This document shows positions 56,907 to 64,000 of a DNA stretch of 64,000 bases, piece by piece. Position 1 is the stretch's first letter. Each line of letters begins with the position of its first letter. A program made the translations under genes and the position numbers. The stretch is from the NCBI RefSeq assembly GCF_028748185.1, contig NZ_CP118164.1, forward strand, positions 3,993,814 through 4,057,813, read 5' to 3'. The notes beneath the pieces are model-generated. The model was not told the origin of the DNA. It worked only from the letters and a program-made list of their open reading frames with translations, and made no database searches. This stretch comes from Bremerella sp. P1 (GTDB taxonomy: Bacteria; Planctomycetota; Planctomycetia; Pirellulales; Pirellulaceae).

Positions 56907-57428
56907 TTAGAACGGATGATAGATCGGTTTTGCGTCGCGAATGCTCACGCATTTCGAAGCGGGATCGTCATGGTAGATTCCATGAATCGACCAGATCAGC
57001 GTTGCGAAAAACAGAAGACAATAGATGCCGATAGTGACGCCGATCCAAAGGACGAAGTACACCGCGGATTCGAGCGGCCAACCGCCGATAGTTTGCGTTG
57101 GGGTGCCGGCGAGTAGGACGGCAGCCAGTAAAAAGCCAATAAATCCGGCTGTCAGCCAAAGTGGGATTTGCAGAATGAACCCCACGATTACCGCAGCGAA
57201 TTGATCTTCCCAAGGCAGTGGAACAAAGAGGCTTTGACGAACAATACTGGCCCTGGCATGAATGAGGCTCGGTAGCGTCCAGAAGAAAAAGAGCACCAGC
57301 CCTGCAATGGGGACTGCGAGCGACAAGATCGCGCAGAAGCCGATGGCCAAGGAAGCTGCCGCGGCAAACCCAACGAATCCACGTTTAGGTTGTGTCAGGC
57401 TACGTAGATTCGACATCATTCTGAGCAT
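56907..57428 (-). CDS. Membrane protein of unknown function, about four TM helices
   Basis: 173 residues. Hydrophobic segments at about 18-52 (two helices), 75-105 and 115-145 indicate an integral membrane protein with short loops. Alternative starts lie at 57419 and 57416. No conserved motif is recognisable. Its stop abuts the stop of the convergent secreted-protein gene, with no gap. Confidence 0.65.
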   Translation of the reverse strand: MLRMMSNLRSLTQPKRGFVGFAAAASLAIGFCAILSLAVPIAGLVLFFFWTLPSLIHARASIVRQSLFVPLPWEDQFAAVIVGFILQIPLWLTAGFIGFLLAAVLLAGTPTQTIGGWPLESAVYFVLWIGVTIGIYCLLFFATLIWSIHGIYHDDPASKCVSIRDAKPIYHPF

Positions 57429-57514
57429 TTACGCTTGCTAAACGAATTCCACGGCAAGATGAGAAACTTCGTGACTCACCTTAGCATGGATGTGTTTAGG
57501 CTACAACGAAATGC

Positions 57515-58384
57515 CTAACCAGCACGGCGGCTTGTGTCGCTGGTGGTGTCTTTTTCGTTTAAGAGAACGCGAAGTTGCGGTCGGCTGACGTCCACGCCAC
57601 GACCTCGGCTACGGGCCTGAATGAAGCCGCGTTCGCTTTCGGCCAGGAAGTCGGCGAAATGACCGGCGGGGCTCATCGGGAACTCGCGTCGAACGCGATC
57701 CAGTGCTTCGCGATTGGTAAGGTTCGATCGGAAGATGATGCGATAGGCTCGCTTCAGCTCCGAGAGCTGTTCCGGTGTGAAGCCGCTTCGTTTCAGCCCA
57801 ATAATATTCAGGCCAACGACCAGGCTGCTGCAGCCATCGACGGTGACGTAGGGAGCAACGTCTTGCACGACGTGTGCCTGACCGCCCACCATGGCGTTGC
57901 GACCAATACGGCAGAACTGATGCACGGCAACGGCACCGCTGACATAGGCGCGGTCTTCAATGACGACGTGTCCACCCAACATCACGTTATTGGTGATGAT
58001 GGTGTTGTTTCCGATGATCGTGTCGTGGCCGACATGCGATTGAACCATCAACAGGTTGTTGTCGCCGATGACCGTATTTTTGCCAGGAGCCAAACCGCGG
58101 TGAATGGTGGTGAACTCTCGGATGACATTGCCCGTACCAATGATGACGTCGCCCAGATCGGCTCCGGCCCGCAGGTGTTGGGGAGGTCCACCGATGACGG
58201 CGTGTTCGTGTACTTTATTGTTCGCACCTAGCGTGGTGCCTTCTTTGATGGAGACAAAGGAATTCAGCTCGCATCCATCTCCCACCTTGGTGTTTTCTTC
58301 AACGACGCAGAACGGGCCGATCGTGACGTTTTCGCCAATTTCCGCCGAAGCATGAACGATTGCGGAAGGGTGGATCTGAGTCAC
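57515..58384 (-). CDS. lpxA: UDP-N-acetylglucosamine acyltransferase
   Basis: 289 residues, about 25 longer than E. coli LpxA, with a C-terminal Arg-rich tail. Left-handed beta-helix hexapeptide repeats run from the N-terminus (IHPSAIVHASAEIGENVTIG). The catalytic His region SHVGHDTIIGNN matches the family's HxxHD, and the C-terminal helical part begins GLNIIGLKRSGF. LpxA transfers a 3-hydroxyacyl chain from ACP to UDP-GlcNAc, the first step of lipid A synthesis in the cytoplasm. It supports a lipopolysaccharide-containing outer membrane. No other lpx genes are in the window. Confidence 0.94.
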   Translation of the reverse strand: MTQIHPSAIVHASAEIGENVTIGPFCVVEENTKVGDGCELNSFVSIKEGTTLGANNKVHEHAVIGGPPQHLRAGADLGDVIIGTGNVIREFTTIHRGLAPGKNTVIGDNNLLMVQSHVGHDTIIGNNTIITNNVMLGGHVVIEDRAYVSGAVAVHQFCRIGRNAMVGGQAHVVQDVAPYVTVDGCSSLVVGLNIIGLKRSGFTPEQLSELKRAYRIIFRSNLTNREALDRVRREFPMSPAGHFADFLAESERGFIQARSRGRGVDVSRPQLRVLLNEKDTTSDTSRRAG

Positions 58385-58667
58385 AGCAAATCCTTTTGCT
58401 GAAGGTCGAGATGGGTATCGATGTTATCGGAACCGCTGGAAAAGGGCCCTCCTGGCCGCAATTCTTCGCGCTTTGTCGTTCCTAGATACGATTATCGGTA
58501 AAACCTGTCCACCCCGATCGATAGAAACCGCATATTTGCGCAGGACTTCCCGTATCTAGAATCGCTAGCACCGCCAGCAGCAGGGTCGTGTCAATCGACG
58601 CGAGCTTGCCTATAATTAACGAACGTTCCCGAACCTATTTTGCGTCTTTTACCACGATTGCGAGACC

Positions 58668-59006
58668 ATGTCCGATACGTCTGCCCTGTATAGCGAAGGC
58701 GAAAAGCTTCGAGACGAAGGGAAATATGCCGAAGCCGTCGAGAAATTCAAAGCGGTGCTGGCCGAAAAGCCTGACCATGTCCTGTCGCATATGGCGCTGG
58801 CAGTGACCTACGGGAATCTGAATGACTTTGACAATGCCTGCCACCATGCGGAAACGGCTTGCCAGTTGGAGCCGAACGAACCGTTCAACTTCACGGCCCT
58901 CAGCGTGACCTATCAAAAAGCCTTCGAAGCGACCCGCGATCCGAAGTACATTGAGAAGGCCGAACAGGCCAAGCACCACTCCGATGTCTCTCGGGGCGGC
59001 ATGTAG
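58668..59006 (+). CDS. Small tetratricopeptide-repeat protein
   Basis: 112 residues without signal peptide. Three TPR-like helical pairs are visible: LYSEGEKLRDEGKYAEAVEKF, VLSHMALAVTYGNLNDFDNA and PFNFTALSVTYQKAF. TPR proteins mediate protein contacts; the partner is unknown. Its stop lies 9 nt from the stop of the convergent RAD55-like gene. Confidence 0.85.
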   Translation: MSDTSALYSEGEKLRDEGKYAEAVEKFKAVLAEKPDHVLSHMALAVTYGNLNDFDNACHHAETACQLEPNEPFNFTALSVTYQKAFEATRDPKYIEKAEQAKHHSDVSRGGM

Positions 59007-59015
59007 TCCTTCAGA

Positions 59016-59900
59016 CTACCCGTCAATCTGAATACCAGCGTCGTCGATGTGGTACGGGATGATCTCGTCCGTCGCGGCGCTGCCTCGGTGTTTGCTGATA
59101 TACATGGCTCGGCGGATCTTGGTGCCGTCGAGCATCTTACCCATGTAAATCACCGTATTCGCGCCACTGATCAAATCCCCTTCGTCCAGATTGCGCGAGA
59201 TCAGGTGCTCAAGCATCGCTTCTTTGGACGTCTGTAGCATCATGCAGCCAATCGACTGGCTGTCGTAGTTGTGCTTCTCGGCCGCTTCGCTGTTCTTGCG
59301 AAACGCTTGGCGAAACAGATCCCGGGCAACCCACATCGGATCTTTTCGCAGCACTTGGTGATAGACGTACTCGAATAGCTCGATCTGGATCGACTCGGCG
59401 GGAACGTCGACCGGTTCCAGACCATCGATCACCACACGGCGACACCCGCGTGTAAAGTTGCCATACAGGTAGCCAATGGTGGTCGCCAGCTTCTCGTTGA
59501 TCTGCTTCTGCCAGTGTCCCAGCTCGTCCCAGTCCATCTCGCGGCGTGACACCCGCTTGCCCTGGTAGTCAAACACGTGCAGCATCTCACCATGGGTCAG
59601 GTCGGACTCGAAGAAGTTCTCCAGGTCAGGCTGCTTGTGGGAATCGGCTTCTACCGGCGTCCAATCGAACATCCGCTCGGCATATTCGATGTGGCTTTGC
59701 GAGTCCCCTCGCGTGCTCATGTCGAAGAAGATCCCTTTGTGGTCGTCGGCCTCTTGCCCAGCATGGGCGAAGTGAACCCCCATCTGCGTCTTGCCGATAC
59801 CGGTTGCCCCGATAACCAAAGTCAGCGTCCCAGGAATCAGGCCCCCTCCCAGATGTTCATCCAGCTTGGGAATACCAGTCGTTTGTCGTGCTGCAGGCAT
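59016..59900 (-). CDS. RAD55/KaiC-like RecA-fold ATPase
   Basis: 294 residues from ATG at 59900; a TTG six codons upstream is in frame. The start TTGIPKLDEHLGGGLIPGTLTLVIG and the Walker A GATGIGKTQMG are those of the RecA/RadA/KaiC superfamily. A Walker B region is RRVVIDGLEP. A single domain is present, so it is not full KaiC, which has two. No kaiA, kaiB or histidine kinase is adjacent. Members are ATP-driven oligomeric switches or recombination mediators; the role here is unknown. The gene is separated by a terminator from the lactonase gene upstream on the same strand. Confidence 0.82.
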   Translation of the reverse strand: MPAARQTTGIPKLDEHLGGGLIPGTLTLVIGATGIGKTQMGVHFAHAGQEADDHKGIFFDMSTRGDSQSHIEYAERMFDWTPVEADSHKQPDLENFFESDLTHGEMLHVFDYQGKRVSRREMDWDELGHWQKQINEKLATTIGYLYGNFTRGCRRVVIDGLEPVDVPAESIQIELFEYVYHQVLRKDPMWVARDLFRQAFRKNSEAAEKHNYDSQSIGCMMLQTSKEAMLEHLISRNLDEGDLISGANTVIYMGKMLDGTKIRRAMYISKHRGSAATDEIIPYHIDDAGIQIDG

Positions 59901-59990
59901 ATTTACTACGTCAACCAATGAGGGCTTCAGATGGCGAGTGTCGAACTCGGTCGATCGCCATCAATCGTGACAGCAAGTGACCTAAAAGAA

Positions 59991-60026
59991 AAGATGGCAC
60001 CCACTTGGGAAGGTGGTGCCATCTTC
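59991..60026 (-). terminator. Rho-independent terminator of the SMP-30-type gene
   Basis: AAGATGGCACC pairs with GGTGCCATCTT around a 13-nt loop; on the minus strand it is followed by TTCTTTT. It lies 31 nt beyond the stop of the lactonase gene. Confidence 0.8.
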
Positions 60027-60056
60027 TTATTTCATTCGCAATAGTCACCAGGCGAT

Positions 60057-61061
<1,005 letters not shown>

Positions 61062-61201
61062 GAGAGAAGCTCCGTATATTGGATGGGTTTGTTTGGGTGA
61101 GGCAGGTGGAAGAGTGTTTATCCTAACTTGCCAAACCACGCGAGGCAATTCGCCAGGAAGTTGTTTGGCTATTGCACGATGGGTTGGCTAGACTGACACC
61201 C

Positions 61202-61978
61202 ATGGAAGCACCGCCCCCCTTCGAGAACGATCACTATTCGCCACCGCCAAGCGAACCAGAACCCAACCCTGAAACGCCGCCGCGCAAGTGGTACCGTTTC
61301 ACGCTGTGGAAGATGGTCGTCACGTTCGTGCTGCTGGGCGTGATCTTCGCTTACTTGCGTTATACGCACTGGGGTTATGTACTGTCGGAAAACATTACGC
61401 GAGTTGGCCGCAGCTTTGGGTTGGTCGAACAGAGGGATCCGAACAAGATCTATGTCTCGGCGGTTCGCCCACTGGGGAATGATGATTGGGAATGGAGCAT
61501 CAAGATTCCTCCAAGCGAGATTTATATCGTGTGCTACAGCGTTGCTGATATTCCTGTCTCCGGCAAAATAGAAGAAGTCGTTGTTCGCAGTGGGGAGGTA
61601 CATCGGGAACACGACTATTTGCTTCACTTTTACGTTGAAACGCTTTCGGAGAACTCACAGGTTGGCCTCGGCAAGGCCGTTCAGAAAAACAGCGGGATAT
61701 TACCACAACAGTTCTACGGGACTTCGTGGAGTGCCGTCGGGGATCTCGATTGGATGAACGGATACGTCGATCGAATTGCTATCGAGTCAGGTGATGGCGA
61801 GCACGTATTCAATGTCGGTGAGAAGATCGTCTTGCTACGCCAATGGCCTGTGGATTCGACTCCGCGTGATGGACCTGGTGCCGTTCATAAAGAGGGCATC
61901 ATGATCTGGATCGAGCCAGCCCCGGTCGGAGGACCTTGGGACAAGTATCGAACATCATCGACACCCACTTCCAACTAA
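61202..61978 (+). CDS. WIEP-family single-pass membrane protein (array member 1)
   Basis: 258 residues from ATG at 61202 (TTG at 61172 is in frame). A Pro-rich N-terminus (EPNPETPPRKWYRF) precedes one transmembrane helix (MVVTFVLLGVIFAYLRY). The extracytoplasmic domain begins DPNKIYVSAVRPLGNDDWEWSIKIP and ends IMIWIEPAP. The same plan and the same closing WIEP are found in the two complete proteins downstream. I know of no named family. It is the first gene of a compact same-strand array that reaches the window edge. Confidence 0.7.
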   Translation: MEAPPPFENDHYSPPPSEPEPNPETPPRKWYRFTLWKMVVTFVLLGVIFAYLRYTHWGYVLSENITRVGRSFGLVEQRDPNKIYVSAVRPLGNDDWEWSIKIPPSEIYIVCYSVADIPVSGKIEEVVVRSGEVHREHDYLLHFYVETLSENSQVGLGKAVQKNSGILPQQFYGTSWSAVGDLDWMNGYVDRIAIESGDGEHVFNVGEKIVLLRQWPVDSTPRDGPGAVHKEGIMIWIEPAPVGGPWDKYRTSSTPTSN

Positions 61979-61987
61979 CGACCTGCA

Positions 61988-62236
61988 ATGGAAAACGAGA
62001 ACTACGAAGACGACCGGCCGTTTTTCGATTGGATCGATGATCTTCTGGACCACGGTGCTCTGTCTCGGCCTGACCCTGGGAAACGCCGGAGCAGGCATGC
62101 TGTTGATGTGGTACGGCGAGAAGTGAACGAGCCCGTTAGCTTCTGTCCCATTCGCGGCGACCGCTGTTTCTTAGCCCCCCATTGCAAGTCGTACGAGATT
62201 GCAAAAAGAATGGCCATGGCCTCTGGCGTGGGGTAG
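61988..62236 (+). CDS. Small ORF in the WIEP array, possibly frameshifted membrane protein
   Basis: 82 residues beginning MENENYEDDRPFFDWIDD, 9 nt after the previous stop. The rest of this frame looks unlike a protein (LLDHGALSRPDPGKRRSRH). In the next frame an ATG at 62037 opens MIFWTTVLCLGLTLGNAGAG and MLLMWYGEK, a convincing transmembrane helix of 29 residues ending at 62126. The acidic N-terminus and the helix would make one sensible small membrane protein if the frame shifted near 62035. It may be a decayed gene, a real frameshift, or two small overlapping genes. Confidence 0.35.
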   Translation: MENENYEDDRPFFDWIDDLLDHGALSRPDPGKRRSRHAVDVVRREVNEPVSFCPIRGDRCFLAPHCKSYEIAKRMAMASGVG

Positions 62237-62296
62237 ACTGCCCCCCATGACACAGCAGTACCTCTTCCAAGATTACGTCGAAGCTCTCGTTAGACG

Positions 62297-63070
62297 ATGA
62301 ACAACGATCCCCTTTCCCAAGTCGATCAAGCAAAGCCTAGTCCACCAGCGAAGGAACGGCACAAGCCGCAGCACCTCTTTCCGAATGCGTGGAATTTTTC
62401 GTTCAAGACTTTCTTCGTGTTCATGTTTTTCGCAACACTAGCGGCATCGCATGTCTGGACGTCAAAGAAACTTGCCGATGCCGAGAAGCAGTTGCGACGG
62501 GTACGCAACGACTATCATCTGCTTAATGTTCAAGATTCCAGTCAGATCTATCTTACGATGCTGGCGAGCAATCCACCCTATTACTTTCAGTGGCGAGTCT
62601 CCTTGCCAACGGGACGCGACTACCAGTTTTGTCTTGCTCGGGCCATCGATCACGTCGGGAATGACCAGGCATCAACGTGGAAGGTTCCCCTTCAGCCAGG
62701 TACGGGTGTGCTGACCCTGCGGATTCTCGAGAGGGCAAACGATCAGTATCAGGGAGAACTAACCGTTGACTGGGAAGAATTTGGATCTGGATTCGCGCCA
62801 ACACGCAGGGTGGTGACCCAAAACTTCAAACAAGACCGAGGCATCCTGTCCCAGGGGTATTGGAAATTCATCAAACGTGTTACTTCGGAGTCAGAAGACG
62901 AGGCCGGGAAGCAATATCGCATTATCAACATTGATCGGATAGCGAGAGAATACCAGGGACCTTATTCTCCGACCAAAGAAGCGAACCTCGTTTCAATGGG
63001 GTTCTCCGGGGGTACTTATGAAGCCGACAGCATGTCTGCCTGGATTGAACCAGTAACCGATGAAAAGTGA
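62297..63070 (+). CDS. WIEP-family single-pass membrane protein (array member 2)
   Basis: 257 residues. A basic N-terminus is followed by one transmembrane helix (FSFKTFFVFMFFATLAASHV), a short coiled coil (KKLADAEKQLRRVRND) and an extracytoplasmic domain beginning DSSQIYLTMLASNPPYYFQW and RVSLPTGRDYQFCLAR and ending MSAWIEPV. It aligns in plan with members 1 and 3: the D-x-x-x-I start, the W/F-R-f-LP-GR-Y block and the WIEP end. Its stop overlaps the next start by 11 nt. Confidence 0.72.
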   Translation: MNNDPLSQVDQAKPSPPAKERHKPQHLFPNAWNFSFKTFFVFMFFATLAASHVWTSKKLADAEKQLRRVRNDYHLLNVQDSSQIYLTMLASNPPYYFQWRVSLPTGRDYQFCLARAIDHVGNDQASTWKVPLQPGTGVLTLRILERANDQYQGELTVDWEEFGSGFAPTRRVVTQNFKQDRGILSQGYWKFIKRVTSESEDEAGKQYRIINIDRIAREYQGPYSPTKEANLVSMGFSGGTYEADSMSAWIEPVTDEK

Positions 63071-63950
63071 GTCGCGAGCGTTGAATGTTACAACCAGTGA
63101 ATCAGGTGACACCATTTCCGCAGCCGAACACCAAAGCGACGCCCGCCCCAGTCGCATGCGTTTCTCGCTCACAACGATGATTGTCACAATCTCGCTCTCT
63201 TGCCTGGTGATGGGCAATATCATCAGTGCAGGCAAATGGTATTACGAAACACGAGCCTTGAAACGCGAACTGGCCATTGCTGAGCGGACAACCGGATACT
63301 TGGTTGTTGATGATCCGACGAAGATTCAGGTCACGAACGTGGGAACTGCGGTCAAAGGACTTTGGCATTTTCGGTTCTATTTGCCCGAGGGACGCAGCTA
63401 TCGGCTCTGTCACCGTGTCGGTGAAATTCCGCGAGATGGACGCCCTAAAAGAGACGCTCGGATCTTTGTCGAGGAATTGGGGCCAGGCTATGTTAATGTG
63501 TCGTTTTGGCTCGAACGTCAGGGACAAACTGAGTGGAGGGTTTATCGGAGGGGATCTTGGGGGCGTGGCGGTTTCTCCACCATGCTAGACACAACATCGA
63601 ACCATTTCACGACACTGGAATGGTTCGATGCTCACCGGATTAGCTTCACTAGTAATGTCTATTACTTTCACCAACAGCAGGATGGAAAGGAAGGCGATGT
63701 TCGCTATTTCCTCGTCGAAAATCAGGGCGTGCACGACACGAGTATGTTAGGTCATAGGAGTTGCGACCCGGACCAGTCGCTCGATCTCATCAAGATACGT
63801 GCGACGGAAATCCCAGCCCCCGTAAGCGAAGCAATCAATACGTATCCTTTCAGGACCGATCCGAAGCCACTCGAAGAAAATAACGAGATACCGGAAATCA
63901 GCGACGGCATTCAGCTATGGATCGAACCAGTGTCCCATGGAAACCAATGA
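63060..63950 (+). CDS. WIEP-family single-pass membrane protein (array member 3)
   Basis: 296 residues. A polar N-terminus, one transmembrane helix (LTTMIVTISLSCLVMGNIIS), a short coiled coil (YYETRALKRELAIAERTTGY) and the domain DPTKIQVTNVGTAVKGLW, HFRFYLPEGRSYRLC, ending IQLWIEPVS. It overlaps member 2 by 11 nt and member 4 by 14 nt, indicating translational coupling. The function is unknown. Membrane anchoring with most of the chain outside the cytoplasm is inferred from the single helix and charge distribution. Confidence 0.72.
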   Translation: MKSESRALNVTTSESGDTISAAEHQSDARPSRMRFSLTTMIVTISLSCLVMGNIISAGKWYYETRALKRELAIAERTTGYLVVDDPTKIQVTNVGTAVKGLWHFRFYLPEGRSYRLCHRVGEIPRDGRPKRDARIFVEELGPGYVNVSFWLERQGQTEWRVYRRGSWGRGGFSTMLDTTSNHFTTLEWFDAHRISFTSNVYYFHQQQDGKEGDVRYFLVENQGVHDTSMLGHRSCDPDQSLDLIKIRATEIPAPVSEAINTYPFRTDPKPLEENNEIPEISDGIQLWIEPVSHGNQ

Positions 63951-64000
63951 GCCACCTACGGAACACGTCGAAACGCAGCCGACCGGCTGCCGTTTCCGTT
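63937..64000 (+). CDS. Start of a further array member (partial)
   Basis: ATG at 63937 overlaps the member 3 stop by 14 nt. The 21 visible residues start METNEPPTEHVETQPTGC and run into an RFR stretch at the window edge. The overlap and polar N-terminus resemble the other members; the rest lies outside the window. Confidence 0.55.
   Translation, partial: METNEPPTEHVETQPTGCRFR

Overview
The window looks like chromosome from a planctomycete (Planctomycetota, probably Pirellulaceae, Bremerella/Blastopirellula-like). This is inferred from gene content. Markers include a DUF1559 prepilin-like protein, two PVC-type CxxCH cytochrome/HEAT-repeat proteins, a giant SdrD-type surface protein with the planctomycete 'LE-R' N-terminal motif, a secreted DUF6807 protein, and a 23S-5S rRNA unit with no 16S beside it. 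Many genes lack a clear Shine-Dalgarno sequence and several starts are GTG or TTG. Nothing resembles a prophage, insertion sequence or CRISPR array.

Layout. 0-7.7 kb holds a partial TSUP permease, a K+ channel with RCK domain, a GNAT acetyltransferase, a secreted pectate-lyase-like protein, two VOC proteins, a MoaD/ThiS + Asp-box propeller operon and a DUF1559 protein. 7.7-13.6 kb holds tRNA-Pro, parB-parA with three parS sites, a DUF1015 gene with a fourth parS just upstream, ahcY and trpF. 13.8-19.3 kb is an exopolysaccharide-type block: a Wzz-like protein, an ExeA/GspA-like ATPase, a coiled-coil protein with a degenerate BY-kinase fold, and a UDP-sugar epimerase. 19.3-25 kb has an MFS transporter, a dolichol-phosphate-mannose-synthase-like GT2, a DUF6807 protein and acs. 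25-31.5 kb has a type ISP-like DNA methyltransferase, a small membrane protein, and the 5S and 23S rRNA genes (minus strand) with a good promoter. 31.6-40 kb has mfd, a parvulin-type PpiC protein, gltA and a WD40 protein. 40-54 kb is dominated by very large secreted proteins: the SdrD-like adhesin and two CxxCH dehydrogenase-like proteins with a PQQ-type propeller between them. 54-61 kb has tRNA-Leu, a BLUF photoreceptor, an uncharacterised secreted protein, lpxA, a TPR protein, a RAD55/KaiC-like ATPase and an SMP-30 lactonase. 61.2-64 kb is a tandem array of at least four related single-pass membrane proteins of unknown function, running off the end.

How the genes work together. Housekeeping functions (segregation, methyl-cycle recycling, acetate activation and citrate synthesis, transcription-coupled repair, lipid A synthesis) are interspersed with cell-surface and carbohydrate-utilisation genes. 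The least explained parts are the tandem 'WIEP' membrane-protein array, the ATPase/pseudo-kinase pair of the polysaccharide block, and the internal triplet duplication in the SdrD-like protein. Genes were read directly from translated frames and motifs; no database search was possible.
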